From Arthrobacter sp. Bz4 (lineage in GTDB: Bacteria > Actinomycetota > Actinomycetes > Actinomycetales > Micrococcaceae), in contig NZ_QDAE01000001.1 in the NCBI RefSeq assembly GCF_003075455.1, positions 186,001 to 250,000 on the forward strand: 64,000 nt of DNA, given 5' to 3'. How positions within the stretch are numbered: the first letter of the stretch is position 1; each line of letters starts with the position of its first letter. Below are positions 1 to 8,327 of this stretch, in pieces. The notes under the pieces were generated by a model. That model was not told the DNA's origin and searched no databases. It saw only the letters and a list, made by a program, of their open reading frames with translations. The position numbers and the translations under genes are program-made.

Positions 1-2330
1 TCGGGTTGGTTCCCCGGGGTCAACGCGCTGCGCAGGTAGTTGACCGAGCCGGTGACAGCATTCTTGAAGGCCTTGGGGGTGCCCGCACGGTAGACGGCGC
101 GCCAGTCGAACCCGGCGAGCATCTCACGCAGCATCTCCACCAGGGATTTGGTGAGCTCCACCGCCTCGTCGATGTTCTTTCCGATGGGCTTGCTCTGCTG
201 GTCGGTCTTGGAATACTCCGCCAGTGCCTTGGCCAGGTTGTCGGCCAGCGGCGCATACGCCACCAGCAGCCCGTCCTGTTTACCGCGGAAGGTGCGGTTC
301 ACCCGGGCGAGCGTCTGCATCAGCAGGGCACCCTTCAGCGGCCGGTCCAGGTACAGGGTGTGCAGCGGGGGCGAGTCGTACCCGGTGAGCATCATGTCCT
401 TGACGATCACTATCTCGAGTTCGTCGTCGACATTCCGCAGGCGTTCCTTGATGGTCGCGTTCGCCGAGTCCCGGCGCACATGGTCGACCACCGGGGGGAC
501 GTCCGACGGCGTGCCGGAGTACACCACCTTGATCTTGCCCTTGTCGAGGTCATCCGAGTGCCAGTCGGGGCGCAGCGCAATGATGGCCGTATACAGGTTG
601 GCGCAGATTTCCCGGGTGCCGCCGACGATCATGGCCTTGCCGGGCGATTCGATGAACTGGCGCATCTTGCCCGAACGATTTTCCCAGTGCGCCACCAGGT
701 CTTCCGCGAGGGCAGCGATGCGCTGAGGCGCCCCGTAGACCGCGTTTACGACGGCTACACTCGCCTCGATCCGTGCCCGCTCGGTGTCGTCCAGGCTCCG
801 GGTGATGTCATCGGCCGCCTGGTCGAGGGTTTCCTCGGTGACGTCCTTGGCCAGCGCCACCTTGATCAGCCGTGGTTCGAAATACACGGGAACGGTGGCC
901 CCGTCGTCGACCGCCCGGCTGAGGTCGTAGATATCGATGTACTCGCCGAACACGTCACGGGTGTTGCGGTCGTCGAAGGAAATGGGCGTTCCGGTGAACG
1001 CGATCAGGGTGGCCCGCGGCAGCGCGTCGCGCAGGTGGCGGGCGTAGCCGTCGAGGTCGTCGTAGTGGCTGCGGTGAGCTTCATCGACAATCACAATGAT
1101 GTTCCGCCGGTCCGAGAGCAGCGGATGGTCCACGCCGGCGTCCTTCTCCCCCTGGCTGCGGCCGAACTTCTGCAAGGTGGTGAAGTAGATGCCTCCCGTG
1201 GTTCGGCTGGAGAGTTCCTCGCGCAGTTCGGCCCGGCGGCGGATTTGCTGCGGTTTCTCCGGGAGCAGGAGGCTCTGCGCAAAGGTCTCGTACAGCTGGC
1301 CGTCGAGCTCGTTGCGGTCGGTGATCACCACGATGGTGGGATTGAGGAGCTTGGGATGGCGGGTGACCTGGTTGGTGTAGAGCTCCATCTCCATGGACTT
1401 GCCCGAGCCTTGCGTGTGCCAGACGACGCCGGCCTTCCCGTTGCTTGCAACCGCTGTGACGGTGCTGCCGACGGCCTTGGAGACGGCAAAGTATTGGTGG
1501 GGCTTGGCGATGCGTTTGGTCAGCCCCTCCGAGTTTTCATCGAACGCGGTGAAGCTGCGGGTCAGCTGAACGAACCGCTCGAGACTGTAGAGGCCGTCGA
1601 GGGCTAGCTCCAGTTCGGTGACCGGCTCGCCGTCGACGAGGGCGTCGCGGGCCACAGGTTCGCCGTCGTCGTCGACATTCCACGGCGAGAAGTGGTTCAG
1701 CGGGGTGAACGGCGTGCCGTACTTGGCGAGGATCCCATCCGAGGCGAGGGTGAAGACGCAGAAGCGGAAGGCAAGCGGGAATTCGCGGAGGTAGGTCTGC
1801 AGCTGTGCGTGCGCGGCGGGTACATCGGCTGAGCGGCTCCCAGCCCTCTTGAGTTCGATCACGCTGACCGGCATGCCGTTGCAGTAGAGCACGACGTCGA
1901 AGCGTCGTTTGTAGTCGCCCTGCCGGAGTGTGATCTGGTTGACGGCGAGCCAGTCGTTGTCGTCAGCGTCGGCGCTGAGGACGCGGAGGGTGGGATTGTG
2001 TTCGGTGCCGTCGGTGTCGATGTAGCTGATGCCGCGGTAGCCGTCGGTCAGATAGGTGTGGATGCGGTGGTTCTCGGTGATGGCATCAGTTGACTTGGGT
2101 GCCGTGATCTCGGCGACGGCCTGCTGCAGGTACTGCTGCGGCACGGTCGGGTTGAACTTCCGCAGCGCTGCGAGCAACCGCGGCCGGATGAGCAGGTCAT
2201 CCCAGGTGTCGCGCTCCCCTGATCCGGGTGCGATGGACTCACCAGTAACTGGTCGCCAGCCGAGATCGGCCAGCTGTTCCATGGCGAGGCCTTCCCAGAG
2301 CGCTTCGCTGAGACCTGTGGTTACTGTCAT
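1..2330 (-). CDS. hsdR: Type I restriction enzyme R subunit (HsdR), 3' end beyond window
   Basis: This is the motor and nuclease subunit of a type I restriction-modification complex: it translocates DNA with ATP and cuts unmodified DNA. The first 776 codons are present and the frame is still open at the left edge, so the C terminus is missing. The order is an N-terminal PD-(D/E)XK nuclease (FDVVLY then ELK near residue 159), a Walker A motif (TQGSGKS, near 306), a DEAH box (VDEAHRSH, near 415), TGTP near 445, and an arginine-rich helicase motif VI (ARVNRTFRGKQDG, near 675). The ATG at 2330 begins MTVTTGLSEALWE. The matching hsdS and hsdM lie about 4.8 kb away on the same strand, with unrelated genes between them. 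The gene starts 39 bases after the ABC permease stop. Confidence 0.93.
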   Translation of the reverse strand, partial: MTVTTGLSEALWEGLAMEQLADLGWRPVTGESIAPGSGERDTWDDLLIRPRLLAALRKFNPTVPQQYLQQAVAEITAPKSTDAITENHRIHTYLTDGYRGISYIDTDGTEHNPTLRVLSADADDNDWLAVNQITLRQGDYKRRFDVVLYCNGMPVSVIELKRAGSRSADVPAAHAQLQTYLREFPLAFRFCVFTLASDGILAKYGTPFTPLNHFSPWNVDDDGEPVARDALVDGEPVTELELALDGLYSLERFVQLTRSFTAFDENSEGLTKRIAKPHQYFAVSKAVGSTVTAVASNGKAGVVWHTQGSGKSMEMELYTNQVTRHPKLLNPTIVVITDRNELDGQLYETFAQSLLLPEKPQQIRRRAELREELSSRTTGGIYFTTLQKFGRSQGEKDAGVDHPLLSDRRNIIVIVDEAHRSHYDDLDGYARHLRDALPRATLIAFTGTPISFDDRNTRDVFGEYIDIYDLSRAVDDGATVPVYFEPRLIKVALAKDVTEETLDQAADDITRSLDDTERARIEASVAVVNAVYGAPQRIAALAEDLVAHWENRSGKMRQFIESPGKAMIVGGTREICANLYTAIIALRPDWHSDDLDKGKIKVVYSGTPSDVPPVVDHVRRDSANATIKERLRNVDDELEIVIVKDMMLTGYDSPPLHTLYLDRPLKGALLMQTLARVNRTFRGKQDGLLVAYAPLADNLAKALAEYSKTDQQSKPIGKNIDEAVELTKSLVEMLREMLAGFDWRAVYRAGTPKAFKNAVTGSVNYLRSALTPGNQP

Positions 2331-2369
2331 GCTATTTCCCCCAGTGTGTTGCCGATCACTGGCTCCAGT

Positions 2370-3227
2370 CTAGGCGTCGCGTCGGTGCAGCGTGATTGCG
2401 GCCGCCGCGAGGGGGACAACAGCGTAGGCGGCCAGCACGATCAGGCTCGCCTGTGTGGAGAGGTAGACACCTTGCGTCTCGGCTGCTCCGGTGGTGAGCA
2501 ACGCTGAGGACGCCGGCAGCGGTAGGTAGCTGACGATGGTCTCTACCCAGTCCAGGCGGATGAAGCTGAGGGTGCCGGGCAATAGCAGCAGGACGGTCAG
2601 GGCTACGGTCACGCTGGCGGCGGTGGAACGCAGGAGCGTGGCAATCCCAAGGGAGAACAGGGCGGCGGCGATGAGGGAGTAGAGGGTGCCGCCGAGGACG
2701 CGCCAGGTGCCCGGGTCGTCCAGCGCTGGGACGAGGTCGTACTGCGAGAGCTGGAGCATGGTGACGAGGTAGGACAGGGTCGCGCTCACGAGGGTCACGG
2801 CGGCCGTCAGCACAATCAGGACGAGGGCTTTGGCGCCAAGGACGGGGGTCCGGCTCGGAACAGCCGCGAACGTTGAGCGGATCGTGCCGGTGGCGTATTC
2901 CCCGGTGATGAGTAGGGCGCCCAGGACGGCAATGGTGAGCATGCCGAAATGGAAGCCACCTGCGATGACCTCGGCACCATGCATCTGCTCGATGCCCTGG
3001 GCCAGGGCGGGATCGTCGGTCGTGGCGCTCAGGGACATGGCGGAGGCCAGGGCCACCAACGTGATCACTGCGGCGGTGGAGGCCAGCGCCCACCACGTCG
3101 AGCGCAGGGACAGTACCTTGATCCATTCCCCACGCAAGATCCCCGGGAAGGTGGGATGCACCTGTGCAGCGGCGGGCGGGTTGGTGGCGTGTGCGGTCAT
3201 CGGCGGGTTGTCCGTCAACGTGCTCAT
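2370..3227 (-). CDS. ABC transporter permease
   Basis: A 285-residue integral membrane protein of the ABC-2 exporter type. A hydrophilic N-terminal stretch with GEWIKVLSLRSTWW, typical of this permease family just before the first helix, is followed by about six hydrophobic segments (for example residues 45-65, 95-115, 135-160, 180-205, 255-275). Its ATG lies inside the stop of the restored upstream ATPase frame (ATGA at 3224-3227), so the two are almost certainly translated together and form one exporter. The substrate cannot be told from sequence; relatives include drug exporters and bacitracin or lantibiotic immunity transporters. Confidence 0.85.
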   Translation of the reverse strand: MSTLTDNPPMTAHATNPPAAAQVHPTFPGILRGEWIKVLSLRSTWWALASTAAVITLVALASAMSLSATTDDPALAQGIEQMHGAEVIAGGFHFGMLTIAVLGALLITGEYATGTIRSTFAAVPSRTPVLGAKALVLIVLTAAVTLVSATLSYLVTMLQLSQYDLVPALDDPGTWRVLGGTLYSLIAAALFSLGIATLLRSTAASVTVALTVLLLLPGTLSFIRLDWVETIVSYLPLPASSALLTTGAAETQGVYLSTQASLIVLAAYAVVPLAAAAITLHRRDA

Positions 3228-4185
3228 CGGTTCTGGCCCTTCTGGTCTGGGGTGCTGTGGGCGGTGGTGCTGTGGGCGGTGGTGGGCTCGGAGCGGTACT
3301 CGACCGCGTCCTGAGTCAGGAACAGGTACGCCTCTTCGAGCTGGCGCCGCGTGGGGACAACTCGTACAGCGGCAGCCCGTTTCGGAAGGCGACCTGGCCG
3401 ACGTGTTCCGCGGTAGTCCCGCTGACCTCGAGCATGCTGGCGTCCGGAGAAGTGATGGTCACACCGTCGGCAGTCAGGGCGGCGGCGAGCTCGTCGGCGC
3501 GCGGGGAGCGCACCCGCACAGCGCCGCTCGCGACGGAGTCGATGACCTGTTGGACCGAGCCGGTGGCGATGATGTGACCGCGGCCGATCACCAGGAGCTG
3601 GTCCGCGGTCTGGGACATCTCGCTCATCAGGTGCGAGGACAGGAACACCGTCCGTCCCTCGGCGGCCAGGTCGCGCACCAACTGGCGAACCCATTGCACG
3701 CCCTCGGGGTCGAGCCCGTTGACTGGCTCATCCAGGATGAGCGTTCGGGGGTCGCCCAGAAGTGCTGCGGCGATGCCCAGGCGTTGACTCATGCCGAGGG
3801 AGAACCCGCCGACGCGCTTGGTCGCTGCCCCGGCCAGGCCGGTCATCTCGATGACCTCGCTGACGCGGGAGGCCTTGATGTGGTGGGTGGCGGCCATCGT
3901 GCGCAGGTGCGAGCGGGCGCTGCGGCCGGGGTGCACGGCCTTGGCGTCGAGCAGGGCGCCGACCTCCCGCAGCGGGGAACGGTGCTGCCCGTAGGGCTTG
4001 CCGTTTACCAGGACGGTGCCCGACGTCGGCCGGTCCAGTCCCATGATCAAGCGCATCGTCGTGGACTTGCCGGCACCGTTCGGGCCGAGGAACCCGGTCA
4101 CGGTGCCGGGCGCGATGGTGAAGCTGAGGGTGTGCACTGCGGTTTTGTCGCCGTAGCGCTTGGTGAGCTCGTGTGCCTCAATCAT
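3224..4185 (-). CDS. ABC transporter ATP-binding protein, frameshifted near the C terminus
   Basis: The ATPase half of the exporter. Walker A is GPNGAGKS (34-41), the signature is SLGMSQ (129-134) and Walker B is LILDEP (149-154), followed by the H-loop SSHLMSE. As sequenced the frame stops at 3316 after an out-of-place tail (GASSKRRTCS). Adding one C to the CCCC run at 3353-3356 (given as gggg on the plus strand) restores PTRRQLEEAYLFLTQD, the usual C-terminal family motif, and carries the frame to a stop at 3224, where it overlaps the permease start as ATGA. The coordinates given are those of the restored gene; the uninterrupted frame is 3316-4185. The lesion looks like a sequencing error, but a real mutation cannot be excluded. 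Confidence 0.85.
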
Positions 4186-4242
4186 GAGGACCTTCCTGGG
4201 TAACGGTGGGACTGGCGGATCTGATGCGACGGTTCGGCGTGA

Positions 4243-4280
4243 CCGTCCGGTAGGGGCCTCGGAAAGCCCCTACCGGACGG
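4243..4280 (-). terminator. Perfect 15-bp hairpin after the DUF6326 gene
   Basis: Bases 4243-4257 and 4266-4280 are perfectly complementary with an 8-base loop. The hairpin lies between the DUF6326 stop and the ABC ATPase start, in the direction of minus-strand transcription. There is no long T run, so it is either a terminator lacking a strong U tract or an mRNA-stabilising stem that separates the two transcription units. Confidence 0.6.
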
Positions 4281-4294
4281 GATTGCTTTTGAGT

Positions 4295-4792
4295 TCACGC
4301 TTGCTGCCGGGCGCGAATGGCTTCATGGTCCGGGCTGGTCGGCATGGTCGCCGACGGGGCGGTGCGGGGCCAGATCCAGGCGGAGCGCAGGATGAAGGCC
4401 AGGATCAGCAACTCGACTCCGATGGTAAGACCGTAGTAAAAGGCATAGTCCCAGGTCGCCCCTGCCGCGTTGAAGACGGAGAGGGGGATGAACAGCAATG
4501 CAACGACGAGGTTGGTGACGCGGTTCGCCCGGGCGGGCAGCGTCATCGAAAGCAGCACCATCAGACTCGGAATCGCTATGATCACGAAGAAAATGGACAT
4601 CAAGGTCCCGCTGATGTCGAAGACAAAGATCTCGCCACCCCGGATTTGGTCAATCTCGCCGGGCTGGTAGAGGTGGAAGTAGTCGATGTAAATGACGAGG
4701 AACATGAAGCTGGTCCAGGCGGCGGCGAGCTTGGCCTGCACAGGGATTCGCGGGTTGTCGAGCAGGGTCGGGGTTTTCGTTCGGAGGGTCAT
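4295..4792 (-). CDS. DUF6326 family small membrane protein
   Basis: A 165-residue protein with four predicted membrane helices (around 25-42, 60-82, 90-108 and 115-138) and a charged C-terminal tail. The N-terminal region with IDYFHLYQPG resembles DUF6326 proteins, a family of unknown function often found near TetR- or MarR-controlled genes. The hairpin just downstream suggests it is transcribed apart from the ABC genes. No catalytic residues are evident and I assign no function. Confidence 0.72.
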   Translation of the reverse strand: MTLRTKTPTLLDNPRIPVQAKLAAAWTSFMFLVIYIDYFHLYQPGEIDQIRGGEIFVFDISGTLMSIFFVIIAIPSLMVLLSMTLPARANRVTNLVVALLFIPLSVFNAAGATWDYAFYYGLTIGVELLILAFILRSAWIWPRTAPSATMPTSPDHEAIRARQQA

Positions 4793-4888
4793 CGGTCTTT
4801 CTTTCGATTGGAGCGGTCCGTCCGCCGGAGTGGCGGCAGGTTTGGGCGTGCATACGCACGCGTTGGGTCGGTCTCGTCGGTCCGGTCG

Positions 4889-5929
4889 TCAGACGGTGAT
4901 CACGACCTTTCCTCGGGTGTGGCCGGCTCCGACATAGCTGAGCGCGTCGGCCGCGTCGTCCAGCGGGTAGGTGCGGTCAATGACGGGCGTGACCTGCCCG
5001 GTCGTGAGCAGGTCCGCAAGGGTGAGCAGGTCCTGGCGCTTCCCGATCGATGTGAAGGGCTTCAGCTGCTGCCGGGTGAATCCGGACAGCACACGCGCTT
5101 TGACGATCCGGCCGACGGGGCCGAACCAGTGGCCGCCGCGTCCGCTGTTGGGAATCAGGATGCCGGTGGGCGTCAGCGCTCGGCGGACAGCCGCCAGGGG
5201 CTGGGCTTCCACGTTGTCGAGGATGACGTCGTAGCGCTTGTCGCTGCGGGTGAAGTCGGTCGTCGTGTAGTCAATGACGTGGTCGGCACCGAGTGACCGG
5301 ACCAGGTCGACGTTGCGGGTGCTACACACACCCGTCACCTCGGCACCAAACGCCTTGGCGATCTGTACGGCGAAGGAGCCCACGCCGCCTGACGCGCCCG
5401 TGACCAGCACCGTCTGGCCCGGTTGAACGTTCGCGATCTTGCGCAATGCCTGCAACGCCGTCATGGCCGAGGTGGGCACCGCTGCCGCGTCCGCGACCGA
5501 CAGGTTGGCAGGGATGGACACGAGGTTGTCCGCCGGAACGCAGGCGTACTCCGCGAGTGCTCCAGCGGTGCTCCAGCCGAACACCTCGTCGCCGGGGCGG
5601 AGAACGGTGACATCCTTGCCTACCGCTGCCACCACGCCGGCGAGGTCCATGCCAGGGATACCGTGGCGCGGCCGGCGGAGCCCGAACACCAGGCGCACCA
5701 TGTACGGCTCGCCAGTCATGACGAAGTAGTCGCCAGGGTGTACCGAGGCCGCGCTCACCCGGACGAGCACCTCGCCTCGACCGGGTAGCGGTAGCCCGAC
5801 CTCGGACACTTCGAGTACTGAGGGCGGGCCGTAGCGGTATTGGACGGCGGCCCGCATCATCGGCGCCTCGCCCAGCCTCTCCCCCGGCACCAGGGGTGCT
5901 CCGGCATTCGATCGCTGTTCGTTTCCCAC
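4889..5929 (-). CDS. NAD(P)-dependent zinc-free alcohol dehydrogenase / quinone oxidoreductase-like
   Basis: A medium-chain dehydrogenase/reductase of 346 residues. A GroES-like N-terminal half is followed by a Rossmann nucleotide-binding motif, TGASGGVG (177-184), and then SLGADHVIDY. The catalytic-zinc cysteine and histidine pattern is absent, so it belongs to the quinone-reductase side of the superfamily. I chose the GTG at 5929 because AGGAGG lies five bases upstream; the same frame opens further upstream (to 6031) but that part crosses the operator, and an internal ATG at residue 24 is also possible. It is divergent from tetR, with palindromic repeats between them, so repression by that TetR is likely. 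The substrate is unknown. Confidence 0.82.
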   Translation of the reverse strand: MGNEQRSNAGAPLVPGERLGEAPMMRAAVQYRYGPPSVLEVSEVGLPLPGRGEVLVRVSAASVHPGDYFVMTGEPYMVRLVFGLRRPRHGIPGMDLAGVVAAVGKDVTVLRPGDEVFGWSTAGALAEYACVPADNLVSIPANLSVADAAAVPTSAMTALQALRKIANVQPGQTVLVTGASGGVGSFAVQIAKAFGAEVTGVCSTRNVDLVRSLGADHVIDYTTTDFTRSDKRYDVILDNVEAQPLAAVRRALTPTGILIPNSGRGGHWFGPVGRIVKARVLSGFTRQQLKPFTSIGKRQDLLTLADLLTTGQVTPVIDRTYPLDDAADALSYVGAGHTRGKVVITV

Positions 5930-5967
5930 AAAAGCCTCCTTACGTTCAAGCAACGACTTTCGCTGCT

Positions 5968-6018
5968 CGTACACCGTACGACGTACGTTGTACGATAGAG
6001 TGTGAGCGTACGCTGTAC
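5968..6018. promoter_or_regulatory. Probable TetR operator between the oxidoreductase gene and tetR
   Basis: Bases 5968-5994 form a 27-base near-perfect palindrome built from 7-base steps: CGTAC recurs at 5968, 5975 and 5982, with TGTAC at 5989. A second perfect palindrome, AGCGTACGCT, lies at 6005-6014 and is followed by TGTAC. The site sits between two divergent starts, where an autoregulating TetR repressor normally binds. Binding itself is inferred. Confidence 0.75.
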
Positions 6019-6051
6019 TAATGTCAAGCATTTTGGGAAAGCGAGGAATTT

Positions 6052-6726
6052 GTGTCCGCTAGGGAACAACGCCAGGTTGCGTCAGACGCGGGGCTGACCA
6101 AACACCGGGTGGTGGTCGAGGCGATCCGGCTTGCCGACCGCGACGGGGTCGAAGGGTTGAGCATGCGCCGGCTGGCTCGCGAGCTTGGCGCGGGCGCGAT
6201 GTCCCTCTACCACTACGTGGCGAGCAAGGAGGAGTTGCTGGACGCGATGATCGACATCGTGTTCGAGGAGATTGAGCTCCCGCCCGAGGAGACCGACTGG
6301 CAGTCGGCGATGCGACGGCGTTCGGTATCCGCCCGGCAGGTTCTCTCGCGCCACCCGTGGGCGATTGGCCTGATGGACTCGCGGACATCGCCGGGGTCCG
6401 CGCACCTTCGCCACCGTGAGGCCGTCACCGCCTGCCTGCGGGGGGCCGGCTTCTCGGTCTTGATGGCGACGCACGCCAACTGGTTGCTCGACAGCCTTGT
6501 CTATGGTTACGCCCTGCAGGAAGCAAACTTGCCGTTCGATACGGCCGATGAGTTTGCGGACATGGCCGAGGACGTCTACCTGCCTCAGCTTCCTCCAGGC
6601 GAGTTCCCCTACCTCAACGAGTCCGCCGCGGCGCTCCTCGCTGCCGGCTTTGACCCGGCGGAGGAGTTCATCTTCGGCCTCGACCTCGCCCTGGCCGCCC
6701 TGGAGTCCCTGAGAGCTTCCGCATAG
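6052..6726 (+). CDS. TetR/AcrR family transcriptional regulator
   Basis: A 224-residue repressor. The N-terminal helix-turn-helix spans about 37-57 (SMRRLARELGAGAMSLYHYV), the part of the TetR domain that reads the operator; the rest is a helical ligand-binding domain of the TetR_C type. The start is GTG at 6052 with a GAGGAA ribosome site just upstream. It faces the oxidoreductase gene across the 5968-6018 palindromes and probably represses both that gene and itself. The inducer is unknown. Confidence 0.88.
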   Translation: MSAREQRQVASDAGLTKHRVVVEAIRLADRDGVEGLSMRRLARELGAGAMSLYHYVASKEELLDAMIDIVFEEIELPPEETDWQSAMRRRSVSARQVLSRHPWAIGLMDSRTSPGSAHLRHREAVTACLRGAGFSVLMATHANWLLDSLVYGYALQEANLPFDTADEFADMAEDVYLPQLPPGEFPYLNESAAALLAAGFDPAEEFIFGLDLALAALESLRASA

Positions 6727-7090
6727 CGACGCTCGCGGAACGTCGCGCGCCCTCTGCACCGCAATTCCGATCCATGACCGCCGTGTTGAAGTGGGCTCGT
6801 AGCGGCCGTGCGCATGGGGTGCCTACCTGACTTCGTCGACTGCGTCTGCTGCGCTGGCAACAGCAACCACAGCAGCCACAGCCAGTTGTCTGTATCTAAC
6901 AACATTCGCTGCTGAACTCCCCGCGGCCTTTGACCAGATCGAGGCTCCTGCCAACCCAGCGGAGTGTAACCGGCGCGATTGCTGGCCTCCTAAACGCGGA
7001 TGGCTGCTGGAGTTGGCCGGAAGATAGCTCTCTCATCGGCGGCGTCCTTCCCTGACCGGTCATGTGAGGTCGCCGCTGCTGCCATCAGCT
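6727..7090. other. Stretch without a recognisable gene
   Basis: This spacer separates tetR from the hsdS terminator. Short open frames run through it on both strands, but none has a convincing ribosome site or a recognisable product. It is the junction between the oxidoreductase/TetR module and the hsd genes, so it may hold gene remnants; I saw no insertion-sequence ends or direct repeats. Confidence 0.4.
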
Positions 7091-7120
7091 GGATAGGTTG
7101 GTTTCGCTTCGAACCTATCC
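7091..7120 (-). terminator. Hairpin terminator after hsdS
   Basis: GGATAGGTT (7091-7099) pairs perfectly with AACCTATCC (7112-7120) across a 12-base loop, 17 bases past the hsdS stop in the direction of transcription. A clear T run is missing. It probably marks the end of the methylase-like/hsdM/hsdS transcript. Confidence 0.55.
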
Positions 7121-7136
7121 CTCAGCGCGGACATAC

Positions 7137-8327
7137 CTAGACGAGTCCTTCGACCAGCACCTCGGCTTCTTTGACTCGTAGTTTGCCGGACATGAGTTGT
7201 GGCAGGATAAGGTCCCGTAGCTTCGCGAGAGATCCGCTTTCCAGTTCCTTAACGACGCACAAATCTAGAAGCGGACGGGCTCTGTCGCCGAAAGCACCCA
7301 AAGTGCGCTCGTCAGCTACCTCGACTAAGAGCGAGTCCACATCCTTCTTATTGACATGTTGTTGCGCAGCACCGGTGGCCTTCGTTAACAGCTCAGGCAT
7401 TCGCGAGTTAACCTCGAGATAAAGCCAATCATTCAAATCTGGGTTTCCGCTCCAGATACCTACAAGAGACTGATTTCCGCAGGCCGATATTTCAAGTCGC
7501 GCGATTTGTCCCAGCGTTGCCCCAGTGATGGCAACCACGGTAGTCCCCCTGGGCATCAGCTTTGTTGCACTCTTTTCCAAAGCACTTTCCGTGATCCATT
7601 CCGAAGGTTGCGTGATGATTGTTTCATTCGCCTTGCCAGAGTTTATCCATGCCACCGAGCCATTGATCCAAAATTCGGCGTTGTCACGAGAAGGCGTTCC
7701 TCCAAGGACTGTAGTTGCTAATGATCCTAGGGGCGCTTTGCGCACCTCCCTTTGCCGTAACCGTAGGTGTTCGTGAATCGATTGAAGGAGCTGGATCGAA
7801 TTTTTGGCCATCAAGGTGTTGGCGGCGATCTTGTCGTCGAGCGCGCCGAGCACCTCGGCAATCGCTCGTTGATCGCCTATCGGAGGTACTAGAAAGTGGA
7901 ATCTGGCAAGAACTGACTTGTTAATAATTGGTGTTGCCGATCCGGAGGCATGATCCTTCAGCGAGCCGCTCCAGTTTTTTATCATGTAGTAGATAAAACC
8001 GGCATCCGAGATGCTTTCGCGCGCGATGATGCTGTTAATCTGCTGATTGGTGATCGCCGCAGATCGCGTCATAGACACTTTCCCGATAGTGGACCCGATG
8101 CAAGTTAGGTTGGTCGACCGGGCAGGGACGACTCGGCTTTTCAATCGGCTGATGCCCGTTGCTGAAAGCCTTCGAGCGGGAGTTGCTTCCCTCAGACTAT
8201 CGCTTTGGTCAGATGGGGTAATGAAGTCACACTCATCACCCCATGAATCTGTTTGTCCAGAACTAGGAGTCGACCCAGTAATGATGGTGGCAATGGCCGA
8301 CAGCGGTCGGAGCGCGAAGTCAGACAT
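7137..8327 (-). CDS. hsdS: Type I restriction-modification specificity subunit (HsdS)
   Basis: The DNA-recognition subunit, 396 residues. Two target-recognition domains follow each other: the first begins RPLSAIATIITGSTP and the second PLGSLATTVLGGTPS. Each is followed by a conserved helical spacer (for example DQRAIAEVLGALDDKIAAN in the middle, and a C-terminal KLRDLILPQLMSGKL), which set the spacing of the two half-sites. I chose the ATG at 8327 (MSDFALRPL); it overlaps the hsdM stop by eight bases, which couples the two. The target sequence cannot be predicted without comparison to known domains. Base composition is lower in GC than the flanking genes, as is common for exchanged hsdS genes. 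Confidence 0.92.
   Translation of the reverse strand: MSDFALRPLSAIATIITGSTPSSGQTDSWGDECDFITPSDQSDSLREATPARRLSATGISRLKSRVVPARSTNLTCIGSTIGKVSMTRSAAITNQQINSIIARESISDAGFIYYMIKNWSGSLKDHASGSATPIINKSVLARFHFLVPPIGDQRAIAEVLGALDDKIAANTLMAKNSIQLLQSIHEHLRLRQREVRKAPLGSLATTVLGGTPSRDNAEFWINGSVAWINSGKANETIITQPSEWITESALEKSATKLMPRGTTVVAITGATLGQIARLEISACGNQSLVGIWSGNPDLNDWLYLEVNSRMPELLTKATGAAQQHVNKKDVDSLLVEVADERTLGAFGDRARPLLDLCVVKELESGSLAKLRDLILPQLMSGKLRVKEAEVLVEGLV

Noticed and set aside
6-1607. Long open frame on the plus strand opposite hsdR
   Set aside because: It has no recognisable domain or ribosome site; the minus strand reads as a complete HsdR motor with all motifs.
2830-4203. 457-codon plus-strand frame across the ABC genes
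   Set aside because: A consequence of GC-rich third positions; the minus strand has Walker A, signature and Walker B in order.
6609-6905. Minus-strand 98-codon frame downstream of tetR
   Set aside because: Overlaps the tetR 3' end, has no ribosome site, and its W/L/Q-rich start looks random.
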